Positions 1 through 6,981 are shown, counted from the first letter of the stretch. The stretch is 8,516 bases of DNA from JAJFTV01 sp964426355 (GCA_964426355.1 CAYRRA010000185.1:1-8516); one strand, 5' to 3'. The notes: generated by a model from the sequence alone, not told the origin. Program-made: numbers and translations.

Positions 1-39
1 GAACTGATAAAAAACTGATTGTGAAAGTGAGGATTTGTG

Positions 40-1182
40 ATGAAAACTTATATTACCGGTGGAACACTCGTTACACCCCACCAGGTTTTCCCCGGGTATT
101 CGTTGATTATTGAGAACGGGAAAATTGCTGATGTGGTGTCAGGAGCTATTCAGCCAGAGCCCGACAGTAAAACGGTTGAGGTGAAAGGATGTTGGGTTAC
201 GCCGGGTTTTGTCGATATCCATTTTCACGGGGCAATGGGATCCAGTGCAATGGATTCTACACCTGAAGCATTGCATAAGATTAGCCGGTACATTGCCAGG
301 CATGGTGTGACCAGTTATCTGCCGACCACCTGGAGCGCCTCACCGGAATTGACCCTGGCAAGCATTCGAAACATCGTTGATACTCATCCCGTACCAGATG
401 GGGCAAGGCATCTGGGTGTTCACATTGAAGGACCTTATTTAAATGTTGATTATCGCGGCGCACAGCTTCCTGAGTTAATCCGTAAACCTTCAGCGGATGA
501 ATATCGGAAATGGATAGAGACCGGTATGATACGTTTGGTAACGATTGCACCGGAAATTGAAGGAGCAGAGCAATTCATTTCTGAAGGGGTAGAGAGCGGA
601 ATTGAATTTACCATTGGTCACAGCGGTGCCACGTATGAACAGGTGATCAAAGCTGCGGACCATGGTGTTCGGCAGGCAACGCATATTTTTAACGGAATGG
701 TCGGTTTGCATCATCGAGATCCCGGTACAGTGGGTGGGATCCTTGCAGACGATCGGATTTATGCGCAAGTGATCTGTGATGGTGTGCATATCCACCCGGC
801 AGTGGTGAAGACCTTGATCCGTGCAAAAGGTTCATCACGGGTCATTTTAATTACGGACGCTATTCGTGGAACCGGGTTGGATGATGGCGATTATGACTTT
901 TTTGGACAGAAGATAATCGTTCGGGGTGGTGTGGCGCGTACCCCTCAGGGGGGTCTATCTGGCAGTACACTCACCATGGATCAAGCAATACGGAATGCGT
1001 TGAATTTCACCGGTTTACCTTTCAATGAAGTGCTTTCCATGGCAACATCTGTTCCTGCTGAAGCCATGGGATGGAAAGGTGTTAAAGGAATTCTGGCTCC
1101 AGGCGCAGATGCAGATATTAATATCCTTGATGCTGGCTTTAATGTGTTAAGGACAATGATTGCTGGGCAATTCATCAATTGA
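40..1182 (+). CDS. nagA: N-acetylglucosamine/galactosamine-6-phosphate deacetylase
   Basis: This cytoplasmic amidohydrolase removes acetate from N-acetylhexosamine-6-phosphate, giving the free amino sugar phosphate. The 380-residue length is normal for NagA. The metal-binding HxH motif is at H61/H63 (DIHFHG), followed by the metal-ligand glutamate E130 in HIEGPYLN, H194 in IGHSGA, H215 in THIFNGM, H250 in CDGVHIHP and the catalytic aspartate D273 in LITDA. All key residues are present, so the enzyme should be active. ATG at 40 is preferred over the in-frame GTG at 37 because AGGA at 30-33 lies 6 bases before the ATG and only 3 before the GTG. It is the first gene of the plus-strand set, 69 bases before the SIS gene. 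Family recognition does not separate GlcNAc-6-P from GalNAc-6-P. The neighbours (AgaS-like, GatZ-like) argue for the galacto substrate, in which case agaA would be the better name. Confidence 0.93.
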   Translation: MKTYITGGTLVTPHQVFPGYSLIIENGKIADVVSGAIQPEPDSKTVEVKGCWVTPGFVDIHFHGAMGSSAMDSTPEALHKISRYIARHGVTSYLPTTWSASPELTLASIRNIVDTHPVPDGARHLGVHIEGPYLNVDYRGAQLPELIRKPSADEYRKWIETGMIRLVTIAPEIEGAEQFISEGVESGIEFTIGHSGATYEQVIKAADHGVRQATHIFNGMVGLHHRDPGTVGGILADDRIYAQVICDGVHIHPAVVKTLIRAKGSSRVILITDAIRGTGLDDGDYDFFGQKIIVRGGVARTPQGGLSGSTLTMDQAIRNALNFTGLPFNEVLSMATSVPAEAMGWKGVKGILAPGADADINILDAGFNVLRTMIAGQFIN

Positions 1183-1190
1183 GATCGTAA

Positions 1191-1222
1191 AAAAACGTTT
1201 TTGAGGAATAGAAATATATTTC
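1191..1222. repeat. Two neighbouring 12-bp palindromes in the nagA-SIS gap
   Basis: The 69-base gap between nagA and the SIS gene contains AAAAACGTTTTT at 1191-1202 and GAAATATATTTC at 1211-1222, each a perfect 12-bp palindrome, with 8 bases between them. The gap is very AT-rich, so such palindromes can arise by chance. Neither is followed by a T run as a terminator would be. They could be weak protein-binding sites or an mRNA processing region, and no function is claimed. Confidence 0.3.
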
Positions 1223-1251
1223 AAATGGTAAGGAAATTATTGTGATGTTTT

Positions 1252-2319
1252 ATGAATGAAAAAGGACAACAAACACTTCAAGAGATTTTGAGCCAGCCTA
1301 AAGTATGGGCTGAAACGCTGAAATATTTTAACCATCAGGCTCCATTGTTGAGGGAATTTTGGAGTCAGAATCAATTTGACCAGGTCATCTTCACTGGCTG
1401 CGGGTCGACACATTACCTGTCATTGTCTGCCTCGGTGATTTTTCAACAATTGACAGGTGTTCACTCTATCGGGCTGCCGGCTTCAGAGTTAAGCCTCTTT
1501 ACGAATATTTATTTACCCGGAAAGAGAAACACTTTACTTGTTGCAGTTTCACGATCCGGTGAGACAACCGAGACTATTCGGGCGATGCAATTATTTCGAG
1601 AGGGTAATTATGGAAAAACTCTCGCCATCACCACAATTCCTGGCAGCAGTGTTACACGTTTAGCAGATATCAGCCTGATTGCTGAAACTGCCCAAGAGAT
1701 AAGTATTGCTCAGACCCGTTCTTTTGCCAGTATGCAGTTATTGGCTGAAGCGTTTGCTCTGGAAATGAGCGGGCAGAATGCTTATGAAGCAATGGAAAAA
1801 TTCCCTGATTTGGTTGGACGGTTGTTTGAACGCTATCATCGACTGGCAAAAACTCTGGGGGAAGACAGTCAAATCGAACGGTTCTTCTTCTTGGGTTCTG
1901 CCGGACATTATGGCATTGCCAGTGAAGCGATGTTGAAAATGAAGGAAATGTCACTTTCAAATAGCGAGGCTTTCCATACCCTGGAATTCAGGCACGGTCC
2001 GAAATCCATGGTGGATGAGAAATCACTCGTAATCGGTTTGATCAGTGAGTCGGCGGATTACCAGGAAATCCCTGTTCTGCAAGAAATGTTTGCTCTCAAA
2101 GGTAAGGTGCTTTCCATTGCTGAACGAACGGATAAGAGATTGGAAGCGATCGGAGATGTGATCGAATTGGAAACCGGGGTAATTGAGCCGATACGCGCTC
2201 TATTGTTCTTGCCGGTTTTGCAATTATTGGCTTATTACCGCGCGATTGCACGTGGACAGGATCCGGATAATCCTAATAACCTGGACGCCGTGGTGCATAT
2301 CCCGTCCATGGATAAATAA
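1252..2319 (+). CDS. agaS: SIS-domain sugar-phosphate deaminase/isomerase, AgaS-like
   Basis: The 355-residue protein consists of two SIS domains and resembles the isomerase half of GlmS without the glutaminase domain. The first domain carries TGCGST (about 48-53) and the phosphate-binding loop SRSGETTET (100-108). The second carries LGSAGH (214-219), KMKEMS with E232 at the place of the GlmS catalytic glutamate, and FRHGPKSMVD (246-255), which closely matches AgaS as I recall it. The C-terminal PNNLDAVVHI keeps the GlmS tail pattern but has Ala where GlmS has the Schiff-base lysine. This fits deamination/isomerisation of galactosamine-6-P to tagatose-6-P rather than glutamine-dependent synthesis. 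The start is ATG 1252, because an in-frame TGA at 1243-1245 excludes an earlier start. The nearest Shine-Dalgarno, AAGGA at 1230-1234, lies an unusually long 17 bases upstream. A GlcN-6-P deaminase role or another amino-sugar phosphate substrate remains possible. Confidence 0.75.
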   Translation: MNEKGQQTLQEILSQPKVWAETLKYFNHQAPLLREFWSQNQFDQVIFTGCGSTHYLSLSASVIFQQLTGVHSIGLPASELSLFTNIYLPGKRNTLLVAVSRSGETTETIRAMQLFREGNYGKTLAITTIPGSSVTRLADISLIAETAQEISIAQTRSFASMQLLAEAFALEMSGQNAYEAMEKFPDLVGRLFERYHRLAKTLGEDSQIERFFFLGSAGHYGIASEAMLKMKEMSLSNSEAFHTLEFRHGPKSMVDEKSLVIGLISESADYQEIPVLQEMFALKGKVLSIAERTDKRLEAIGDVIELETGVIEPIRALLFLPVLQLLAYYRAIARGQDPDNPNNLDAVVHIPSMDK

Positions 2320-2340
2320 CAATTTTGGTTAGGATGGTAA

Positions 2341-2412
2341 ATGTACCCTGCTGACGGTCTGTTTTTCATTTATCATCACTGTAGAATGATCAATACAACC
2401 ACATTTCACTGA
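2341..2412 (+). CDS. Candidate 23-residue leader ORF overlapping the hairpin
   Basis: An open frame of 23 codons starts at ATG 2341 and stops at TGA 2410-2412. AGGA at 2331-2334 lies 6 bases before the ATG, which is near-ideal spacing. The peptide begins MYPADGLFF and contains FF, HH and TTT doublets or triplets near its end. Its last codons run through the left arm of the inverted repeat at 2392-2424, and the stop codon ends exactly at the first base of the right arm. A ribosome translating it would unfold the hairpin. That is the layout of a leader peptide controlling a downstream gene, here pfkB. Equally, a 23-codon frame with a purine stretch in front can occur by chance. I know of no such leader for this pathway, so it is a candidate only. 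Confidence 0.25.
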   Translation: MYPADGLFFIYHHCRMINTTTFH

Positions 2413-2424
2413 TGTGGTTGTATT
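2392..2424. promoter_or_regulatory. Perfect 13-bp inverted repeat, possible operator or mRNA hairpin
   Basis: The left arm AATACAACCACAT (2392-2404) and right arm ATGTGGTTGTATT (2412-2424) are exact reverse complements around the 7-base loop TTCACTG. No T run follows on either strand, so this is not a standard terminator. It sits in the gap between the SIS gene and the PfkB kinase, 112 bases before the kinase start. A hexamer TAGAAT at 2382-2387 resembles a -10 box. If it is used, transcription would begin inside the repeat, as at a repressor site, but no good -35 is visible. Two long arms with a short spacer recall operators of ROK/XylR-type repressors, although the arm sequence matches no operator I recognise. 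The repeat itself is certain and its function is inferred. Confidence 0.55.
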
Positions 2425-2522
2425 ATCTCCGCTTTGGAGCGCTACTGAGAAAACTCGTTCGATTTTGAAATCCTCTTTTAAGCGAGTCGGACAGGTTGCT
2501 GTTTCTGTATTGAGGTCATATT

Positions 2523-2530
2523 GGGAAGGA
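2523..2530 (+). promoter_or_regulatory. Ribosome binding site fixing the pfkB-family start
   Basis: GGGAAGGA at 2523-2530 stands 6 bases before GTG 2537. It is the strongest Shine-Dalgarno near the kinase gene. It decides against the longer in-frame reading from GTG 2414, which has no such site and would add 41 residues with no resemblance to PfkB kinases. Confidence 0.8.
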
Positions 2531-2536
2531 AATCTT

Positions 2537-3535
2537 GTGTTCCAGCCAGATAAGAAATTTGATGTGTTAGTTGCAGGTGAATTAAACCCGGACTTAATTC
2601 TCTCTGACCCCTGCCTCACACCTGAATTTGGGCAGCATGAAATCTTGGTGGAAAATGCAGAGTTAACGATTGGGTCATCATCTGCCATATTTGCTTGCGG
2701 GGCAGCCCGTTTGGGGTTAAAAGTTGCTTTTATTGGCGTGGTGGGAACGGATGAGTTTGGATCTTTTATGCTCAAATCCCTTCAAAAGCGGGATGTAGAC
2801 GTTTCTCACGTCATTGTAGACCCTGGAATAAAAACAGGCTTGAGTGTCATCCTTAATCGAAAAAATGACCGGGCAATTATGACATATTCAGGAGCCATTT
2901 CATCTCTTCGTGCAGAGCAGGTGAGTCCCGGTCTTTTGGGTGAGTGTCGACACTTGCATGTCGCCAGTTATTTTCTTCAAGATTCTCTCCGACCAGGTCT
3001 ATTGGGGCTGTTTCAGAAAGCAAAAGAGATGGGGTTGACAACTTCATTGGATACAAATTGGGACCCTGCAGAGAGATGGGAAGGATTGGATGGTGTTCTG
3101 CCTATCACCGATGTTTTTTTACCCAATGAAGCAGAATTGTTATCACTGACCAAAGAAAAATCGATCGAAGAAGCTGTAATGGCTTTGAACCGAGAAGTTT
3201 CCATTGTCGCAGTGAAATTAGGCGCTTCAGGGGCTGTTGCTGCAACTGGACGACAATTTATTAAAGCACCTCCAATAAAAATGGAAAAAATCGCCGATAC
3301 AGTTGGAGCGGGTGATTCTTTTGACGCCGGTTTCATCTATGGCTATTTACATGGTTGGGACTTGAAGAAAATCCTTTCTCTTGCAACGGCTTGTGGGTCG
3401 CTTTCCTTACGCAAACATGGCGGGACAGAATCCCAACCCAGCCTGTCCGAGGCATTGCAACTGATTGAAGAATCTGCTCCATCCATTTATGGAAAGAGAA
3501 TGGTCTTACATGAAACAAAAAAATCCACTTCTTGA
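2537..3535 (+). CDS. PfkB-family carbohydrate kinase, candidate tagatose-6-phosphate kinase
   Basis: This is an ATP-dependent sugar or sugar-phosphate kinase of the ribokinase/PfkB fold, 332 residues from the GTG start, a usual family length. The N-terminal strand FDVLVAGELNPDL (8-20) begins the fold. The glycine-rich PfkB signature covers about 46-75 (GSSSAIFACGAARLG and IGVVGTDEFG). LDTNWDPAERW (171-181) is a substrate-side motif of the ribokinase-like branch. DTVGAGDSFDAGF (254-266) supplies the anion hole and the catalytic base D260. Nothing in the motifs fixes the substrate. Being between an AgaS-like deaminase and a GatZ-family gene, the simplest role is phosphorylation of tagatose-6-P to the 1,6-bisphosphate, but fructose-6-P or a ketodeoxysugar acid are alternatives. 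Its 3' end overlaps the GatZ-family gene by 26 bases, so the two are surely co-transcribed. Confidence 0.85.
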   Translation: MFQPDKKFDVLVAGELNPDLILSDPCLTPEFGQHEILVENAELTIGSSSAIFACGAARLGLKVAFIGVVGTDEFGSFMLKSLQKRDVDVSHVIVDPGIKTGLSVILNRKNDRAIMTYSGAISSLRAEQVSPGLLGECRHLHVASYFLQDSLRPGLLGLFQKAKEMGLTTSLDTNWDPAERWEGLDGVLPITDVFLPNEAELLSLTKEKSIEEAVMALNREVSIVAVKLGASGAVAATGRQFIKAPPIKMEKIADTVGAGDSFDAGFIYGYLHGWDLKKILSLATACGSLSLRKHGGTESQPSLSEALQLIEESAPSIYGKRMVLHETKKSTS

Positions 3536-4811
3536 TGTCGTACAGGCTCAAAAAGCTGGTTATCCCAAAGGGGTGTACAGCATTTGTTCTTCCAATCCGT
3601 TTGTGATTGAGGCTTGCATGAAAAAGGCACTGCAGGATAACAGCCTGGTGTTAATTGAGTCAACATCCAACCAGGTAAACCAGTTCGGCGGGTATACGGG
3701 TATGAATGCAGCCCAGTTTTCTGTTTTTGTGAAGAAAATCGCTGAAAAGATGAAATTCCCCTGGGAGAATGTTTTGTTGGGGGGTGACCATCTTGGACCG
3801 AATGTCTGGACGCAGGAGCTGTCTGCACTTGCCATGCAAAAATCTTGCGAACTGGTGTATAGCTCTGTACAGGCAGGATATTCAAAAATTCACCTGGATG
3901 CCAGTATGAAATGCGCGGATGATGCTACCGATAAATCCCTTGATTTGGAATTATCCGCTGAACGGGCGGCTTTGATGTGCAAAGCTGCTGAAGATGCGTA
4001 TCAGGCTAAGCCAATCACCCAATGGGCGCCTTGTTACATCATCGGCACAGAAGTGCCTGTTCCTGGTGGAGCGCTGATCGGTGAAACTGAAATCACCATT
4101 ACCACGCCTGCCGATGCTGAAAAAACGATTGATGTCACCCGTAGAGCATTTTTCCGCCTGGGTCTTCAGGATGCCTGGGAGCGAGTTGTTGCGCTTGTTG
4201 TTCAACCAGGTGTGGAATTTGGAGATTCTTCACTGCATCACTATAACCGGGAGAAAGCCAAGCCATTGTCAAAATTTATCGAATCGAGTGAGCATTTGAT
4301 TTATGAAGCCCATTCAACCGATTACCAGACCACGAAATCGTTAAAAGAGATGGTCGAGGATCATTTTGCCATTTTAAAAGTCGGTCCCGCATTGACCTTT
4401 TCTTTCCGCGAAGCGGTGTTTGCTCTTGAGATGATGGAAAAAGAACTGCTTTCAGGGGATAAGGGTGTGAGTTTGTCTGGAATGGATTCAGTTTTGGAAG
4501 AAGCGATGCAGGAGAACCCGAAACATTGGGTGAGGCATTATTCTGGGGATGAAGGGCAATTGCGTTTTGCACGGAAATATAGTTTCAGCGATCGTTCCCG
4601 GTATTACTGGACGGTAGAAAAGGTGCAAAATTCATTAGCAATATTACTCTCTAATCTTAACCTGAACCCGATTCCACTCAGTTTATTGAGTCAATATCTG
4701 CCCATCCAGTACAAAAAGGTATGTTCTGGTGAGCTGAAAAATGAGCCGCTTGAGTTGATCTATGACAAAATTATCGACCTGGTTTCGGATTATTCCTACG
4801 CCTGTGCTTAA
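3510..4811 (+). CDS. gatZ: GatZ/KbaZ-family tagatose-1,6-bisphosphate aldolase accessory subunit
   Basis: The 433-residue protein matches E. coli GatZ/KbaZ, as I recall it, along its whole length. Motifs in order are CSSNPFVIEA (26-35), ESTSNQVNQFGGYTGM (50-65), LGGDHLGPNVW (90-100), KIHLDASM (126-133), IGTEVPVPGG (178-187), VQPGVEFGD (231-239), YEAHSTDYQT (265-274), FAILKVGPALTF (286-297), SDRSRYYW (360-367) and SQYLP (394-398). In enteric bacteria this subunit stabilises and activates the catalytic class II aldolase GatY/KbaY, which cleaves tagatose-1,6-bisphosphate. It was once taken for a tagatose-6-P kinase. ATG 3510 is chosen because MKQKNPLLD matches the family start region and the purine stretch GGAAAGAGAA ends 9 bases upstream. 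In-frame TTG 3465 and ATG 3489 would only add non-family residues. The start lies inside the end of the kinase gene. No GatY gene is in the window. Confidence 0.9.
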   Translation: MKQKNPLLDVVQAQKAGYPKGVYSICSSNPFVIEACMKKALQDNSLVLIESTSNQVNQFGGYTGMNAAQFSVFVKKIAEKMKFPWENVLLGGDHLGPNVWTQELSALAMQKSCELVYSSVQAGYSKIHLDASMKCADDATDKSLDLELSAERAALMCKAAEDAYQAKPITQWAPCYIIGTEVPVPGGALIGETEITITTPADAEKTIDVTRRAFFRLGLQDAWERVVALVVQPGVEFGDSSLHHYNREKAKPLSKFIESSEHLIYEAHSTDYQTTKSLKEMVEDHFAILKVGPALTFSFREAVFALEMMEKELLSGDKGVSLSGMDSVLEEAMQENPKHWVRHYSGDEGQLRFARKYSFSDRSRYYWTVEKVQNSLAILLSNLNLNPIPLSLLSQYLPIQYKKVCSGELKNEPLELIYDKIIDLVSDYSYACA

Positions 4812-4874
4812 ATCGTGTTGAAATGAATAGATCGATTTGACCTGAACAAGAGAATCTTTCATGGCGAGGTTGTG

Positions 4875-5969
4875 ATGAGTGTTACCCCATTTTCGCGTAA
4901 TTACCACTGCCGAATTTCTGATGCGCTGCATTATTGCGGATTGCAAATGATTGTGATGGAAAACAGCCTGCTAAAGGTAATCATTTTTCCTGAAAAAGGC
5001 GGAGAGATATACAGCATCCAATATAAACAACTCGACCTCGATCCGCTTTTGCATTACCGCGCTTTGCAAACGCCAACTGTGTATCCGCCCACGATTCCTC
5101 TTTCGGATGGGTCATTTTCGGATGTTTACGATGGGGGCTGGCAGGTAATGTTTCCGACTGCAGGCGGTGCTGGCTTTGCCATGGGGACTGGATTTGGCAG
5201 ACATGGCGAAGCAGCGTTATTGCCCTGGCATTGGAGGATCGTTGACGACCAGCCAGAACGGGTAAGCGTGAGGCTCTTCGTTACCATGATGCGTTCACCT
5301 TTTGTCTTAGAACGGACGATATCTCTTGAGGAGGGAAAAGCACAATTGTCTTTCGTTGAATCTGTGACCAATCAGGGCGGTGAACGGCAGGCTTTTGTAT
5401 GGGGACATCACCCCGCTTTTGGTGCTCCTTTCCTGGACGGTTCCTGTGTTCTGGATGTCCCGGCAGATTTTGTGGAAACATCACCTCATGAATCGGATGC
5501 TGCCAGGGTACCGGCGGGTATCAAAGAACGCTGGTCGCTCATTTCGGGCAAAACCGGGGATGAAATCGATTTGCGTTTGATCCCCGATAACGGATTGCAT
5601 ACTACCGATATGTTGTTTTTGACCGGGTTGAAAGAAGGGTGGTATGCGTTGACAAACCGGAGGCTTGGGCTGGGTTTTGCGTTGACCTGGGAAATCGACA
5701 TTTTTCCTGTTTTATGGGTCTGGCAGGAACTTGGCGGTTCCAGAGGAAGCCCCTGGCACTTCAACACCTATGCTTTAGGGCTTGAACCGTGTACAAGTTA
5801 TTCCATTGGGCAAGATGCCGGTCTGGATGGATATATCCAAACTGGACAGGCAAAATGGCTGGAACCTGGAGAAACACTCTCTACTCGCCTGAGAGCTGTT
5901 TTGTATCCTTTCGCAACGGCACAAGGTGTATCGCATGTCTCGCCGGAGGGGGATGTAATATTATTCTGA
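4875..5969 (+). CDS. Aldose-1-epimerase-like (galactose mutarotase superfamily) protein
   Basis: The 364-residue protein looks like a galactose-mutarotase-fold enzyme. Such enzymes interconvert alpha and beta anomers of free sugars, or bind and modify related sugars. Visible landmarks are IIFPEKGGEI (36-45) near the first strands, GRHGEAALLPW (108-118) with a candidate acid/base H110, VWGHHPAFG (176-184) with H178/H179, the usual site of a catalytic histidine, and LGLEPCTSY (301-309), where E304 fits the catalytic glutamate of mutarotases. The overall sequence is divergent from classic GalM, so substrate and even activity are uncertain. ATG 4875 is chosen over GTG 4872 because GAGG at 4866-4869 is 5 bases away. 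It is the last plus-strand gene, 63 bases after the GatZ-family gene and followed by a terminator. In this setting it may supply the anomer needed by a sugar kinase. Confidence 0.75.
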   Translation: MSVTPFSRNYHCRISDALHYCGLQMIVMENSLLKVIIFPEKGGEIYSIQYKQLDLDPLLHYRALQTPTVYPPTIPLSDGSFSDVYDGGWQVMFPTAGGAGFAMGTGFGRHGEAALLPWHWRIVDDQPERVSVRLFVTMMRSPFVLERTISLEEGKAQLSFVESVTNQGGERQAFVWGHHPAFGAPFLDGSCVLDVPADFVETSPHESDAARVPAGIKERWSLISGKTGDEIDLRLIPDNGLHTTDMLFLTGLKEGWYALTNRRLGLGFALTWEIDIFPVLWVWQELGGSRGSPWHFNTYALGLEPCTSYSIGQDAGLDGYIQTGQAKWLEPGETLSTRLRAVLYPFATAQGVSHVSPEGDVILF

Positions 5970-5992
5970 TGGTGAAAACGCAAGTAAGTAGC

Positions 5993-6018
5993 AAGGGGTT
6001 GGGACGCGAACCCTTTTT
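5993..6018 (+). terminator. Rho-independent terminator closing the plus-strand operon
   Basis: AAGGGGTT (5993-6000) pairs with AACCCTTT (6009-6016) around an 8-base loop, giving an 8-bp stem with one G-U pair, and five T follow as 6014-6018. On the minus strand the G-U becomes an A-C mismatch and no T run follows, so it works best for plus-strand transcripts. It fills most of the 49-base gap between the convergent operons and ends one base before the ROK gene's last codon. Confidence 0.75.
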
Positions 6019-6981
6019 CTACAGGTAGGGTCTTAGAATTTCAACCACGCTGCCCACTACACCTGCCTCCCCTTTTATTTCACCATAACAAATATCGATT
6101 TCCGGGTGGTATTCAGGCGCTGAGCTTGTGAGGATATTGAAGAAATTCCCAGCGATTTGGTTGAATTTCCTTCGGCAACTGTCGATCAATACGGGTCCTG
6201 CATTGGTGGTTCCTCCCGCCAATGCAATTCTTGTTGGGGCATACACCATTGCCAGTATCGCAATCAGGTGTCCGGTATGTTCTCCAACGCTTTGGATGAT
6301 CTGCTGTGCGATAGGGTCATTGCCTTCTCGACAGGCGGTGATGACATCGCGCGCGCAAACATCATCTCGATGATAAAGCAGGTGTGCAGCCTGTTCTATC
6401 CCTGCGACCCCGCAAAATGCTTCAGCAGAACCTCTCACTTTACCGGCGCAGATGACCTCTGCATCGGGCTCCAGCACAATCCTGCCGCAGTCGCCGGATG
6501 TTCCTCCCCACAGTTTGATGGGTTTCCCATCAATCACCGCACCGGCGCCTATTCCCGTTCCCAAGGCGACACAAAGAAATCTTTTTGCTTTTTTTCCACA
6601 GCCAAAATAATATTCTGCCAGTGTGTGGGATATCAGATCGTTGGTGATGGTGACCGGAAGCTGTGTAAGTTCTTCCAAACATCCGCGAATATTAAAGTTA
6701 TTCAACTCAGGCACATTAACAGATAGGTACGCGCCGTTCTCTTCATCGTTTTGAAGACCCAGGCAGGAAACACCTACGCCAACGATATTCTGTTCATCAT
6801 AACCAGAACTGTTTCTAAAAACCGAGAATACGTGGTCGAAAAACAGTGCAGGATTCTCAACATCTACCTTAGTGGGAATGCGTTGCAGTTGTGAGATTTT
6901 CCCTTCAACGTTGACCAGGCAAATCTTGATATCGGTACCGCCGATATCCATACCGATGGCTAAAGGAGTTTTCATGTTCAT
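6019..6981 (-). CDS. Divergent ROK-family sugar kinase-like protein lacking the zinc site
   Basis: The 320-residue protein has the ROK/ASKHA layout of a sugar kinase. Present are the phosphate-1 loop DIGGT (12-16), TND (113-115) with the candidate catalytic D115, the phosphate-2 loop GTGIGAGAVIDGK (141-153) and ALAGGTTNAG (253-262), the adenosine-side motif. No N-terminal helix-turn-helix precedes it, so it is a kinase type and not a NagC/XylR repressor. The usual ExGH motif is replaced by D164-C-G-R167. The CxCGxxGC zinc cluster is reduced to C178 alone, the other two cysteines aligning with Gly and Ser. It starts at ATG 6981, one base overlapping the glk stop (TAATG), which suggests coupled translation. 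A second ATG at 6975 is possible. GalNAc or another hexosamine is a contextual guess for the substrate. Confidence 0.82.
   Translation of the reverse strand: MNMKTPLAIGMDIGGTDIKICLVNVEGKISQLQRIPTKVDVENPALFFDHVFSVFRNSSGYDEQNIVGVGVSCLGLQNDEENGAYLSVNVPELNNFNIRGCLEELTQLPVTITNDLISHTLAEYYFGCGKKAKRFLCVALGTGIGAGAVIDGKPIKLWGGTSGDCGRIVLEPDAEVICAGKVRGSAEAFCGVAGIEQAAHLLYHRDDVCARDVITACREGNDPIAQQIIQSVGEHTGHLIAILAMVYAPTRIALAGGTTNAGPVLIDSCRRKFNQIAGNFFNILTSSAPEYHPEIDICYGEIKGEAGVVGSVVEILRPYL

Noticed and set aside
1..18. Tail of an upstream gene ending in TGA at 16-18
   Set aside because: Only five codons are visible and another frame is also open, so no gene can be supported.
2359..2387. Promoter with TAGAAT as -10
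   Set aside because: The -10 is good, but no hexamer at 16-18 bases upstream resembles TTGACA. It is mentioned with the inverted repeat and not listed as a feature.
2392..2424. Rho-independent terminator after the SIS gene
   Set aside because: The stem is perfect, but no T run follows on either strand and the stem is AT-rich at its base.
2414..2536. Extended N-terminus of the PfkB kinase from GTG 2414
   Set aside because: There is no ribosome-binding site at 2414, it would begin inside the right arm of the inverted repeat, and the added 41 residues are unlike the family. GTG 2537 has a strong, well-spaced site.
2329..2775. 148-codon minus-strand frame across the intergenic gap and kinase start
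   Set aside because: It overlaps the N-terminal PfkB motifs on the other strand, resembles no family, and the gap is better explained by the inverted repeat.
6157..6726. 189-codon open frame on the plus strand opposite the ROK gene
   Set aside because: It is antisense to a clearly conserved ROK-family protein. Its translation shows no family motif, and there is no Shine-Dalgarno of note. It is a shadow of the real frame.
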